A DNA stretch of 64,000 nt from Dimorphilus gyrociliatus (GCA_904063045.1 CAJFCJ010000003.1:124001-188000); one strand, 5' to 3'; shown: positions 49,323 to 61,550, counted from the first letter of the stretch. Made by a program: numbers and translations. Notes: generated by a model from the letters alone, not told the origin.

Positions 49323-50438
49323 TTATTTGTTGATGGAACCGGATGTTGAAGAAACGTAGACTGATTCACTTTTCTTTTCCTTGTTTTCAGACAAGAGGCA
49401 ACCGCAAAACATTTTTACGGCCTTTCTTCTAAATTTATCATATTGCAAAGTGTACAGAGGAGGATTAATGATGGCGTTTGCAACGTGAAAGAGTACACTC
49501 ATTTGATAGACATCTCCAAAACTCATGTTGTTACCGGCACTCAACATCATGAAATAGATGGCGTTAAAACTATTACACACCGCAAAGCCAACTGTAACTA
49601 ATAGTAAAGTTTTAAATAAGGTTTTTTGAGCGGCAAACTTTTTCTTTTGTTGCGCATCCGATTCTTTAATCATAGTATTTTGCTGTCTTATCTTATAGGC
49701 CATGTGAATATTTGTCACAATAAGAAAGATAAATGGTACAAGCCATTCAATAATTACTTTCATCATACCGTAAAAGTTTTTGACTTCTTCGCTTGGGAAA
49801 TCAATCCACGCAATACAATTACGATTATCGTTCACTTTTGCCGGTATACCAATAAAGAATATTCCATATCCCAAGCCCCAGAACCAGACTATGAACATGG
49901 TAATTTTTATTCTATGCTTAGTCACTAATCTCTGATGTTTTAATGGGAAAATAATGGCTATGTAACGCTCGGCTGTCATTAGGCATAAATTTAAGGTTGA
50001 AGCGTAATAACCTCCCCATAATGCGCCAGTTATATGCCAAAATCTGCAATAGATCTCCCTAACCCAAGCCCAAGGAATATCCGGGGTAAAATCATCCGAA
50101 AAGATATTCATAGCAAAGTAGATTATTAGTATAATAGAGCAATATAGATCGACGCATGATTGGTTAACTAAGAGAATATCGTGAATTTTCATCGACTTGG
50201 CGTATAGAACAATTATGACGAGAACATTTCCCAAAATTCCAACAACGCCGAAAAAGTATGAGATTATTTTTTGTAATTCGTCACTAATCACATCAATTAC
50301 CTCCTTCTTTGGTGGAGGTTCTACATTACCTCCAGTCGTTGAATCGTCCATTCCATATCCAATTGTATGATTAAAGCTAGAGTCGTTGTTCGTAAAGCAA
50401 ACGCCGAATAAGACGAAAATGATGAAAAGTCGAAACAT
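49323..50438 (-). CDS. Rhodopsin-family (class A) G-protein-coupled receptor, intronless
   Basis: The single exon encodes 371 residues. I chose ATG 50438 because it starts a hydrophobic leader MFRLFIIFVLFGVCF followed by an N-glycosylation-rich segment (NDSS, NHT). Seven hydrophobic segments follow. Segment 1 has GILGNVLVIIVLY (the family's GN). Segment 3 begins after a Cys (REIYCRFW) and ends in ERYIAI, the DRY-type motif. A second Cys lies in extracellular loop 2 (NRNCIAW). Segment 7 has NPPLY, a variant of NPxxY. The tail is short, with CGC residues that could be palmitoylated. It signals through heterotrimeric G proteins at the plasma membrane; the ligand is unknown. No retinal-binding lysine is evident at the usual site in segment 7, so it is not called an opsin. 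A TTTAAAAGG TATA-like box lies near 50483. Confidence 0.92.
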   Translation of the reverse strand: MFRLFIIFVLFGVCFTNNDSSFNHTIGYGMDDSTTGGNVEPPPKKEVIDVISDELQKIISYFFGVVGILGNVLVIIVLYAKSMKIHDILLVNQSCVDLYCSIILIIYFAMNIFSDDFTPDIPWAWVREIYCRFWHITGALWGGYYASTLNLCLMTAERYIAIIFPLKHQRLVTKHRIKITMFIVWFWGLGYGIFFIGIPAKVNDNRNCIAWIDFPSEEVKNFYGMMKVIIEWLVPFIFLIVTNIHMAYKIRQQNTMIKESDAQQKKKFAAQKTLFKTLLLVTVGFAVCNSFNAIYFMMLSAGNNMSFGDVYQMSVLFHVANAIINPPLYTLQYDKFRRKAVKMFCGCLLSENKEKKSESVYVSSTSGSINK

Positions 50439-50684
50439 ATTGAATAGCCGAATGAGAGAATTAGTAGCCACCTCCTACCTTTTAAATCTGTTCGACGAAA
50501 GCTTAAAAAGTATCATAGAAATCATAAAACATACTTTAACTATGATAATTGATATGCTTCATCTATCTCAACTATTTGATATCTTTTTTCTAAACTACCG
50601 GTTTCTCGCTTTGATTGGGAGAGGAACTTACAGTCGGCGATCATAAAAACCCTAAAACTTCAACTGATTCTCTCTTTCATTTAA

Positions 50685-50690
50685 TTTATT
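50685..50690 (-). terminator. Poly(A) signal of the CARD-like gene
   Basis: TTTATT on the + strand reads AATAAA on the gene strand, 76 bp after the stop codon of the CARD-like gene and just upstream of the GPCR promoter region. Confidence 0.5.
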
Positions 50691-50765
50691 TCTGAAATAA
50701 AAAAAAAAAAAACTCAACAAGACAAAACTGAACGAAAAACCAAAAAATAAGAGAAGCTTCTTCCG

Positions 50766-51429
50766 TTAATCTTCGAAGAGCATTTCGCCAAATTCTTTAC
50801 TCTTTCTTATCTTCAATCGGTGACGTCTTGAACAGTTGGACGACGATATTGAATTAGTTGATGAAGAATAGCCGCTATACGTTGAACTTCTTGAAAGATG
50901 CTTCTCTTCGCTTATTTCCGATAATTTAGCTTTATCGACCTTTGGTATGTAACCTATCCTTCTCGTTCTTTCTATTAATTGAGATTTTTTAGTCAACTCT
51001 CCTAATTTACATTCGAATTCGTCTACTTCCTCTTCCAGTTTAATTGATTCGTTTTCCAGCTTTATCCTCTTCTCTTCTTCAATCTCTAATTGAGCATTTA
51101 TCCGATCGATAGTTGCGGTATCGTTTACAAGTTTTGATTTTTTATCATCGTGGGTTCGGATCAAGAGATTCTCCAGCTGATATAATTTTTCATCTTTATC
51201 CTTTACGTGCTCCAATATAGCTATCAAGTCAGAATTCGTAGTTTGAAGATGTTCTTTAATAGCAGTATCAAGTTTTTTTGTACCAATTGATTTCTCCTTT
51301 TCTCCAATAAGGTTTAAAATCTCTGTTTTCTCCTTTACTAATCTGGCTTTTTCTCTGATAACAGTTTTCATAAAATTCAAGAGATGGCGCAAATTTTCGC
51401 TAAAAGCTCCTAAAGATAGAGAAAGGAAA

Positions 51430-51467
<38 letters not shown>

Positions 51468-52497
51468 TCATACATTAATTAAATGCTGTTCAAGGTGAAT
51501 TAAAACAAGATGCTTCTAACTTACCATCCATTTCGGCTATCTGACCTCTATTTATTTTTACATAATCTCTTATCTGATCTGTTAATTGCTTGACCTTGGA
51601 TTCGATTTTATCGTTTGATTGAATCTTTTCTTTCAATCGCTGTTTATATTCTTCTAATTGCCTTTGCCATACGCTTTTGGCTACTTGCATTCGTAAACAG
51701 AGGAGATCCTTCATTTCTTCGAGAATATTCTCTTTCGAATCGGTTAATCTTTTACTTTTTCCTAGTTCATTCTGAACCAATTCGTAAGCTTCTTCCTTTA
51801 TGTAAGTCTCAACGGACAGGCAGCCTTTCTCAAATTCAACTTCTATCATCAATTCGTCGCTAAGCGTTGGTGAAATTGAACGAATTAAAAGACAAAAATT
51901 TTCAAACACTTCGACCTTGTTGGATTGCTGTAATAACTCGAGCAATTTAATTATCTTTGTTGTAGGCGTAGATTCATTCTGTTAAATACATCAGTTAAAT
52001 TGGCATTTAGAGAAAATTATAAATCAGCAGACAGTAGGTGCTACCATCTATCGGTTGATTAAGAAAAGATCAAGTTCATTCAACCAAACTGTTGCTTTTA
52101 CGTACAGTACGCTTATTTGCATAAAATAGTGGGAAAAGTAAGAGGGGAGAAGATAGAAGGGATGATGAGAGTAGAAGAGAGAGATGGAGGACAAGAAAGT
52201 ATTAAGTAATTAACGCGTAAATCCAATAACAAGAGAAGCGTTACAAAGAAAAAAGACTTGTACAAATTATCCCGTAGTCATAAAGAAGCAGAAGAAGAAG
52301 AAGAAGAATAGAGAAAGCGTACTAGAAGATCACTCTTAAGGATTATCTCTATTCCGGATTACCTGAATTTGATCTAGTTGACTGTTGCTGATTAGATTAC
52401 TGGATTTGATGATTTTTGAGAGTGAACTATCCCAGTTTAAATTTTTGATAATTGACGATCTCTTCCTCCTCAGAACCTTTTTTTCGTACTCGTTCAT
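50766..52497 (-). CDS. CARD-like domain plus coiled-coil protein
   Basis: Exons on the - strand: 52363-52497 (ATG at 52497), 51525-51978 and 50766-51409 (TAA), with GT-AG introns in phases 0 and 1, giving 410 residues. Residues 1-90 or so look helical and fit a CARD: SSLSKIIKSSNLISNSQLDQ then TTKIIKLLELLQQSNKVEVF and FCLLIRSISPTLSDEL, with the death-fold pattern of LLxLL near the middle. Residues 100-340 are long charged coiled coil. The C-terminus is Ser-rich (SRSSTYSGYSSSTNSISSS) and then basic. CARD followed by coiled coil is the layout of CARD9/CARD11/CARD14, which nucleate BCL10 filaments in NF-kB signalling, but this protein is shorter and the match is by pattern only. It could also be another death-fold or a plain coiled-coil protein. 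Confidence 0.7.
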
Positions 52498-55217
52498 TGT
52501 ATATGTCAAACATTATGCAGATTGTTGACGACTTACCATAGGAACGAGCTGAATAATTCAGTAAATTTCTCATCACTTAAAAACAGGAGAAGATAGGGGC
52601 AAAGGGGGTGGGATAAGATGGGCGGGTGATCAATAAACGTATATCGGAGCTATTTGATGTCTAGCACCACCAACGTTGAATCATCAAGAAAGAAAGCAAG
52701 CAAGTAAATAAATAAACAAAAGAACAAACAGACAAACAAGTAAACGATTATTAATTCTAATGAAAGAAGGTGGTAATTCATTTTTGAGTCAATTTTCTTG
52801 AACAGTTAATAATCTATTGAATTATGGGCAGTTGTTGTTTATTCAATAATTTTTTATAAGGAGAATAATTGACAATTGCCAATAGATTTTAGTTGAAAAG
52901 TATTAATGGCATCTTTAAAAGATAGAATAGAAGAAAACTAAGGGAAAATTTAACAAAGACTCTTTAAATAATTGAAAATTCAACCTTTTTCTTTCAATTT
53001 CTCTTCTAATGTTGTACAACAGCTAATCCACAGGGATAATTTTATTAATTAACTCTACAGAATAATAGATTTTTTTTACTTATACCAAACCAACACATAA
53101 CAATACACACATACACACATCCTCTTCAAAAAAGAGAAAGAGAAATTTCCCATTGCTATATATGGCTCAAAGATTTTCTCTTCTTTCTTATTTACACTGA
53201 GTCATTTTTATAGTAGACAATTTGATAAAAATAGTCAATTAGGATTAATTTATGTAAATTTAAGACTTGACATTGAATTGCACCAAAACTACAAATGAAG
53301 CCTTTCGAGCATTTTTCTTTTTTTTTTTTATTTAAAACCTACTACTGAAGCGAAAACGGCAGCAGCAAAGAAAAAAATTGCTACAGTTACTTTTTCCCTT
53401 TGATTTCTTTGAATTTCTATATGAAATTTTCTATTTAAAACGAAAAAAAAAGAAAGTTGTCTAATTTCAATTACCAGACCTTATTCCCGTGAAAGAAATA
53501 CCTCTCTCTTTTCGCATTTACGCATATTTTCTGATAAGCAAATGTAAAAGAAAATATCAAATTTTTGATAGAAAAACGAGGGGAGAGAGAGAGAGAGAGA
53601 GGAAAAGGGGAAAGTTATAAAAATAGCATTTACTTCGTATTTAAACTCTACCTTTTTATTCTAATTAAATGAAATATTTATTTAGTTACGGTAATAAAAG
53701 TAGCGAAAACAAAAATATATCTTTAACCATATACAGCATATTATATAAATATATATATTAATATATGCAATCCTATACAAATGTATACTTTTTATAGTGA
53801 AAGGTATATATCAAACATCTTATTATTTTAATTAATTGAATTTAAATACACGAAAAAGAGAAGAGGAACGAAAGAAGCAAAAGGAAAAGGTGTAGATAAA
53901 GGAGAAATTGGCTAAAAAGTAATACGAGTAATATGGTGATTTTTTGTTGCAATTAAATAATAAAAGGTTTTAAAAGTACTCGAATATTGACGAATATAAT
54001 AACGTTTTCCATTTAATAATATTGAGCCTTGTAAGACGCCATCTATGCATCTATGACTCGTTAAATATAGTAAACTGAAGGGTATTCTAACCTTGACAGG
54101 TTGAATATTTGCATGTTTATTACAAAAGATACAGTAACAACTGTGTCAGTACTAATGGCAAAGGGAGCGAGAGTGATGGTCATAAGTGTTGCTTTTAAGA
54201 GAATAGTTCTATAGTACAGTATAAACGATACGTAGAAAGCATACATACATTAGTAGACTGTATTTGTGCATGTGTATAACTATACATGAGCACGTGTATG
54301 CTAATCGTTATATCTCACATTTAAGCTTTTATTGCTATTACTTCAAGTAAATTTTAACAGAAATAGGTTATCTTTAGGGTTAAAAGTTCAAAGGATAAAG
54401 TTTACTATCTAATTCCAGGAGGAAATCATTCAACCGTAAGTTTGTGTTCTGGAGAAACGATCTAAAGTTCCTTCACTCATTTCTTCCAATCAATTCAAAC
54501 GTATTTTTATTTTTGTTATTCTTGTTTGTTTGTGTGTATGATTACACATGTATGGTTTTACTATAATTATCTTCCTTTTTTATTCTATCGTCGTCTCTCT
54601 CCCCGTTCTCCCTACGTACTTTTTTTCATACAGAGAAGAAGAAGAAGCGAGTGCAAAGAAACAGAGAGCTAAGCTGTTGAGAGGATAATAATACATTTTT
54701 AATTTGAATAGCTATTTTTAAATTGAAATTATGAGAAAGTATCTTATCTAGATTGTAATACTCCAAAACTCATATCTACAAACCCGCATAACTACATACA
54801 TACAGGCAGAGACAGTTTACTTTATATAGATTATTCTTTAAATGAATTTTAACTAACAAGCGCGTTTAGTACATTGATAACCTATACTTTCTATGGACGT
54901 TTGTCAGAGAGCATATTGCAGAGCTAATTGACTATTTTCACAACCAAATGACAAACGCCCTAGAAGCGCCTTTAGCAGAACTTGTTTTTTTTTACTTCTT
55001 TTTTCTTTTAAATCCTATTTGCCTATCGACAACCAAACACTAAAGTTTTTTGTAAAACGTCTACGGATACTTTGTTCAGGCGCTCCTTTCCTCAATCTTA
55101 ATCTTGCGTAACGTCTCTCTTTGTCCGTCCTGTCTCATCATCTTCTAATATACAAACATATGCGTATATATTAGTATTGTTTATCTATATGTCTATACAT
55201 CAATCTGTCTATATATA
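52498..55217. other. Intergenic, no gene recognised
   Basis: AT-rich DNA with (GA)n at about 53583-53600, TATA tracts near 53735-53770 and an AGATGGCG word (reverse strand) at 54037-54044. Short open frames are low-complexity. The promoter of the CARD-like gene should lie just above 52500. Confidence 0.5.
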
Positions 55218-56874
55218 GTGGACGACAGGTATGTTGGAACACCTCAAATTTTTATAGGCCAAATATTAAAAATCTTTTTCGTGATGAAAAAAGATTATTT
55301 GTTTTATTTTTTTAGTGTTTAATAATAGGTTAAACTTGCAATTTTATATAAATTTCTTTAAAACAGCAGTTAGCTATGTTTTTACATATTTTTTTTTTAT
55401 AGAAATTACCATAGTTTTCTGATATTTTTTTCTTATTTGGCCATGCGACATGTTTATTGGAACAATGTTCAATAGTTAAATTTTTGGTCTACTTTTGTAT
55501 GTGCCCACCCTCTCTTTCTATACATTTGCTTATTCTACGGCCCATTCCCCCATATAAGCCTGGCAACAAGAGTGGATTTCTGTTGATAACCTTGTAGGAG
55601 CATTTCTTAATCTTTTCCCACAGTTCATCCTCTGTCTTGAACTGTGGACCATCATAGACCATTGTCTTGGTCAGATGCCACATGTTCTCTATTGGACTCA
55701 GATCAGGGCTCCTTGCTGGCCAATCTATTAGTTTGATGTCATTGCTTTTAAAGGCCCTTTTCATTTTTCTTACAGTGTGACAGCCAGCATTGTCTTGCTG
55801 GAAGATGTACTGCCTGCCCATTTTTGCCTCAATTTCTTCTATGACAGGCAGAACATCTTCCACAATGAAGGAGCTATAGTTTTCAGCATTCAGCTTGCTC
55901 CTTATCCTCCAGACTTCAAATATGCCGTCAGAGGTTATCAACCCCCACACCAATACTCCACCTCTCCCCATATTTTTTGTGACCCTGAAGTCCTTTTTGC
56001 TGTTACTGGTCCAAGTCCTAAAATCGTCAGGTCCACTTAGCGAAAACCTAGACTCATCAGTAAAAATAACCCTAGACCAGTCTAGATTTTCGCTAATAAC
56101 TTTGAGGCAGTACGCTTTTCTGCATTTACAGTCTTTGGAGGTGAGATCAGTTCTTTGTCTGACTCTTTTATATTTGAAATTTTGTCTTTTCAGCTCCCTC
56201 TGTATTGTTCTTATGCTTACATCTACTTCTAATTCTTTTAATATCTTTGCTGCTGTCACTCTTTGCTTGTTATCTTTCAGTTTCTTTACAATTCTTTTCA
56301 TCCTCGCTATCTCTCTGTCGGAAAGCTTCTTCTGACCTCCCCTATTGTCTTGTTCTGGCTTCTTATACTTTAGTATGTTGCTAATTGATGATGGTGCCAT
56401 TCCTAAAACTCTTGCTGTTGCCCTTAATTTGCCTATTTCACTATATTTCTTGATTACCAAATCCCTTATATCTTGACTCCAAACCATAATTAAAAAAATA
56501 CAATATAAATTATGTACAGTAATTTTTAATATTCAACAACTAATTAACTTAACTTAAAACAGGAAAAAAGTTGAAAAATTTTTTGTTTGAGACGTCTATT
56601 TGAATGTCAAACTGGATGTCAACTCAATGTTCCAATAAACATGTCGCGCGGCCAAATAAAGAAAACCCTTATGAAAATTATTAAAAATTTTTGCTAATAA
56701 TCTTCACAAAATATTATCATTTTCTTAAATTTTTTTCAATATTATGTCAATTTAACTCTTTTTCTATATAAATTTAGACAAAAAATACTAATTTGCAGAG
56801 GACAAACAATTTTAACCGTTAATTAAAAATTGGCCTATCAAAATTTACGGTGTCCATATAAACATGTCGTCCAC
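55218..56874 (-). mobile_element. Second Tc1/mariner transposon, IR/DR type
   Basis: Outer inverted ends begin GTGGACGACA at 55218 and as the reverse complement at 56874, both next to TA. Inside each arm is a related second repeat: GCGACATGTTTATTGGAACA near 55446 and its inverse near 56633. The outer copy resembles the inner copy in the same orientation, which is the inverted-repeat/direct-repeat layout of the Sleeping Beauty type. The arms are more diverged from each other than in the first element, so this copy is likely older, but its transposase frame is open. Confidence 0.93.
55489..56487 (-). CDS. Tc1/mariner transposase (DD34E)
   Basis: The gene encodes 332 residues in one frame from ATG 56487 to TAG. 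The N-terminal DNA-binding part has two helix-turn-helix regions (MVWSQDIRDLVIKKYSEIGK..., then SDREIARMKRIVKKL). The catalytic triad is FTDESR, FQQDNAGCH and PIENMW, with 34 residues between the second Asp and the Glu, the standard Tc1 spacing. The WPARSPDLSPIEN block is highly typical. It shares little beyond these motifs with the transposase at 34.4-35.5 kb, so the two belong to different Tc1 lineages. It carries out TA-targeted cut-and-paste transposition and appears intact. Confidence 0.95.
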   Translation of the reverse strand: MVWSQDIRDLVIKKYSEIGKLRATARVLGMAPSSISNILKYKKPEQDNRGGQKKLSDREIARMKRIVKKLKDNKQRVTAAKILKELEVDVSIRTIQRELKRQNFKYKRVRQRTDLTSKDCKCRKAYCLKVISENLDWSRVIFTDESRFSLSGPDDFRTWTSNSKKDFRVTKNMGRGGVLVWGLITSDGIFEVWRIRSKLNAENYSSFIVEDVLPVIEEIEAKMGRQYIFQQDNAGCHTVRKMKRAFKSNDIKLIDWPARSPDLSPIENMWHLTKTMVYDGPQFKTEDELWEKIKKCSYKVINRNPLLLPGLYGGMGRRISKCIEREGGHIQK

Positions 56875-59267
56875 TTTATACAGTATATACTGTATAAATG
56901 TCAAGGTGTTTCAGGGAAACGGCGAGGCTTTTTCCTTCTCTTTTCTCTATTACATCTGATAAAGTTTCTCCCTAATCTACAAAGAATTAGATTGAATAGC
57001 GTAAAATATAGAATACATAATAAACTGTAAAAGATACTTAAACAAGTATATATTTAGTTTATAAAGCGTATAGTCTTTTTTGTTATAATTTTACGATTTG
57101 ACGAATATTATTAAGCATTCACCGTAAGCATACTAAATCAGATTATTTACGGTTATTTAAAACATGCACCAATCAGTCTTGGCTTTTCTTTTTTTTCTCT
57201 ATATTCTACGAAAAACGAAAGATTAGGAGCAAGCATTATTCTTATTCTCTCTCTCTCTCTCTCTCTCTCTCCTAGTTTTCTTCGAGCAAATTTACAAAAA
57301 TATCAAGAGCAGTAGGACTTGTTAAGGCAGGAAAACTAGGAGAGAGAGAGAGAAGGAGACGACGAATAGACGAAAAGGCAAAAAAAAAGAAAAAAGAAAA
57401 GATAAAAACCTTACGACCCAATTTCTATCATTTAACATAAAATCATCCGTTTAGGCCTAACGTTTAAATCAAAGAAATTCAGGCTAGATAATAGCCTATA
57501 ATCTCTAATGAATTAATTGATTAAAAAAAGGCATGTGGAGAATAGGCAAGTTGAGTTATTTTTCGTAAATTTATAGTAACATACTCCTTTTATGTTATTT
57601 GATTTGAGCTATTTTTTCTTCGTTTCTTCTGGATTCTTTTCCAAGAAAGAAAGATTATTATGAAATATCTTTAATTGTCTTATTTTTTCCAGGGGCAATG
57701 CAGTCTATTTATAAAGATAACACTAATAACTGATAAAAGTATTTGGTTATTGAGTAGAATAAAGAGACTAATACTCTATATTATTACATTTCTAGCCTTT
57801 GTGCAGGTGCAGATAATATGAAGGCTATAAGTGGGAGATTAACAGACGGAAGGGTTCGAATCAGGACGGAAAGCGATGCATTGCAAGTCGTAACAGCTCT
57901 GAACTTTCCTACTTAGAATTAAGCCTATAACTGAGAATTTGTTTCCGAGATAAGAGCCATTGTATTAGTTGAAATTATTGTTATTTGTTACGTGAACTAC
58001 GCCACCTGTTACTAAGAATATTATTTTTGAACTAGGCCTAATCTTTGTACCCTTCTCTTCCCCGACCCTACTCTCTCCTCCTTCTCATCCTTCTCACTGT
58101 GCTTCGTTTTTGCTGTCAAATTAACCGCGTTCAAGCATTTTCGTTCTCTTTTCCAGGACCTGTCCCTATTGAAATTTCCCAATAAACTTTCTCCTATAGG
58201 CTTTTCTTATGCCAATTTTTTTCTGAAGCGAGAAGAGAGGAAGAAGAAGGAGAAGAAGACGACGAAGAAGAAGACGAAGAAGAAGAAGAAAGAAAGATAA
58301 GTATGGGTATTATATATATAGGAGAAAAATTGGAATATTCATTAGATTTTTATAGATAATCCTAGTAAAGTACCTCCTTTCGGCTGTTAAGTCTATCATT
58401 TATTTGTTGCAATGTTATTGAAGACGTTTCAACTATTGTATTTGGATTTTCGTTAATAAAGAATATTCCTCTTCTAGATGGTACCAAAATCTTATAAATT
58501 AGGCGCAGTAAGCAAGGTCGCTTAGTGTAATTTTAGTACAAAATATATCGTAGGTACACGGGTTCATTCGAGGAATGCTCATTCTAAAACATTCCATATT
58601 TTTCTTCTTTTCGTATAAATGCACATTCAATTACTAAACAGCATCAATCAGAAAACATGGGTTTCTTTTTCTCTGTCCTCTCTTTTTTATGCTTTTTTTT
58701 TACTATTATCATTATTACAAGCACCATTACCGTCGTTGTCGCAATCGTAACCATCACCATCATCTTCCTCATTATCGTCATCAACTTTTTCTTGTAATTT
58801 AGTTTGCGTACTAGAAAATTTTTCAAAGCAAAGAAAGAAAAGAGCGGGTGTGTGGGTGGGTAGGTGGGTGAGTGGGTAGATGGTTGAGTGAACGAATAAA
58901 TGAATAAAACGAATGAACGAACGAACGAATGAATGAACGAATCAGTAGAAGAGAGAAAGGATGAAAAAGTAAAATGATAGAGTGGATGTGGAGATATAGA
59001 TAAAGTATAAAGAAAGGGAAAAAAGAAGGCTGTAAATTGCAGGAAAGGATAAACAAGAATACATGGAAATTGTAAAGCTTTTCATTTACGGATCATGTCT
59101 AAATGATATTCAATTAGATGGGAAAAAAATTGTAGACATCTTTGAGATGAGAATTTAGCGAAAATTACGTCAATTTCGCTTATCTACCAAATAAAAAAAA
59201 AGAATTGGCTAAATTCTGAAGTAGATAATGCTGTACATACTATAATATATACATTGTATACATATAT

Positions 59268-59270
59268 ACA

Positions 59271-59307
<37 letters not shown>
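59268..59307 (+). repeat. (TA)n microsatellite
   Basis: About 40 bp of alternating TA; sequences of this kind are targets for the Tc1/mariner elements found elsewhere in the window. Confidence 0.85.
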
Positions 59308-59311
<4 letters not shown>

Positions 59312-60571
59312 TGACTTATTTCATCGTTTTCCTTATGGGAATGCTTATGTTTATTAGAAAAATATCATCACCGATTAAAAACAATTTTCCCTTTGATATG
59401 AATAAAAAGCATCTTTATCGGTGATGAACGTCCGCGAAACGCATACGGTATATCAAAGATATAGGCATACATACGAATACATAATACATAAGTATGCAAT
59501 AATATTTAAAAATAACAATAATATTAATATCAATAGTTAAAGCGCCATCTACTTGCATGATATTGACAATAATATTTTCCACGCCCTTCACATATTTATC
59601 TGAGATAACTAAAGTATAAATCAACTGCAGTCTTCATACCAAAACAACTTTCAATTGAGATAAGTGGGAAAAAGGCGTTTGGGTCGGTTTTGTTTACGCT
59701 AATTAAAGCGCAACAGGTGAAGAACGAACGCTCAACAACCTACTTGACATTCGGTTGAAAATCTAATTTGGCCTAGTCGTTCGACTGAAACCGACCTTAT
59801 TGTTTGTCAAAAGTTTCGCTACCATCTTTTTTACACTTTGCGGCTTGTTTGCCTATAAACTAACTGCTACTATAGCAGCGACCTTTTTCCTTCAATTATT
59901 TTTGGCATTTTGGCGTCGATTGCTGAACCGCGCGAAATATGACAAACTCGACAAGCGTAAGCGCATTACTACTTTTTCCCTAAGCGCATTTTCAGACCGC
60001 CGATCGTCTTATGTAATAGAATTTTTCTCAACCGAACGAAATGATACCAACAATAAACTTCAATAAAAAAAAGACCTCATGCAAATGTCCAACTGCAATT
60101 AATTTACATATGAATAGGTTTGGTTCGCTAAGTCGTATCGATCTGCCCCCTGCCGGAAGCGATCGATATGATTATAGAGTTTCTAAGCGTATAGTTTTTT
60201 TTCTGATTGAAAACGGAGCTCCGTCATCGATTTCTAGGATATCGATACAGTAAATATATGCAAAGTTAATATTCATAAGGCAAAACTAAAATGAATAATT
60301 CATTATGTAGTTGAAATGATCTGATTGGACATTTAAAAACTGATCGATAACGGATATCGAATATGGTTTATTGAAAAATTGATACATTTACGTTACATTT
60401 TATTCTTTCTAGGCCTCACACAAACCTACCGACGCGCAGTGTTAGATTCATCGCAACTCAGCTTTATCGTTAACCTTCCTATTACGACACATTATTCCAG
60501 TCTATAAGATAATGCATTATTTATCGAAGTAGCACTGAAACACAGCCAAATGATTTTCTATTACACGAGCA

Positions 60572-60601
60572 ATGGAGAATAAGAGTTTTCTTCAATCAAA
60601 G
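60572..60601 (+). CDS. Possible first coding exon of a gene continuing beyond the window
   Basis: ATG is followed by codons for MENKSFLQSK and then GTTAGT, a plausible donor in phase 0. It lies downstream of the less AT-rich 59640-60530 block, which has CGATATCGAT-type palindromes and could be a promoter and 5' UTR. No partner exon was found before the window end, so this could equally be chance. Confidence 0.2.
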
Positions 60602-61255
60602 GTTAGTATTATATAACCACAGAGCAAAGTACATACATTAATTGATTAATTTTCTTTTTTCTCTTTCTTTTGCTTTTTTTTTTATACAGTAAAAAGGTTG
60701 CGTTTTCCCAACTAACGATTAGCTAGGTAGTGAGCCAAAAAGGGATTAGTATACTTAAGAGTAAAAGAAGAAGTAGAACAAGCAACCCAATGATAGATAG
60801 AACTGAAAAGGAGAGTTGTAGAAGAGAGAGATAGACAGACTGAGAGAAATGATAGAAGAAGAAGAAGAAGATAGACGTAAAAATACAAGTATGAACACAA
60901 ACATGAATGACGTGAGGGCATAAACACATGTAAATCTATTTGTATATTACATCATATATTGTAGACATATATGGATGTATAGTATAGAAAACGTTATATA
61001 TACTGTATATACTGTGTATGTATATAATAGAAAGAAAGGGAGAGAGTGAGAGTGAGAGAGAGAGAGAGAGAGAGAAAAAGAAAGAAAGACAAGCAGACAG
61101 AGAGACAGAGGAAAGAAGAAATATAAAAACCTATAAAAGGTTCATAGTTATTACCAGAAAATAATAACGCGTATAGGACTTTTTACTTATTTTTTAGATA
61201 AAAAGTTTATAGGAAAATGTTTGTTGTCAACTTTTCGTTGTCTGCATAATATTTC

Positions 61256-61330
61256 ATAGTATGCTATAGTATAGTATAGTACAATATAGTATATTATAGT
61301 ATAATATAGTATTGCATGGTACGATATAGT
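61256..61330 (+). repeat. Degenerate TATAG/TAGTA pentamer array
   Basis: Imperfect repeats of TAGTA/TATAG units (AGTATAGTATAGTACAATAT type) run for about 75 bp and are clearly degenerate. Confidence 0.7.
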
Positions 61331-61513
61331 GAGTTTTATCGAGATTATAATAGTGTGTATAGTGTAGATAGCCCAGCTATTTAATGATTTATTATCAATA
61401 AAATAATAATAATATATGTAACATTAAAGGAATAGAAAATACAAGAAAGATTTTCAATATATGAGAAATATATTGCTGTTAGATAATGTTTATAAATGTA
61501 CATTGTATAGAGG

Positions 61514-61550
<37 letters not shown>

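Noticed and set aside
49323-50438. Opsin identity for the GPCR
   Set aside because: No retinal-binding lysine is evident in segment 7 and the N-terminal leader is atypical.
57820-57900. GGTTCGAATC, resembling the T-arm of a tRNA
   Set aside because: The flanking bases do not form the T stem beyond one pair and no acceptor or anticodon stem can be drawn.
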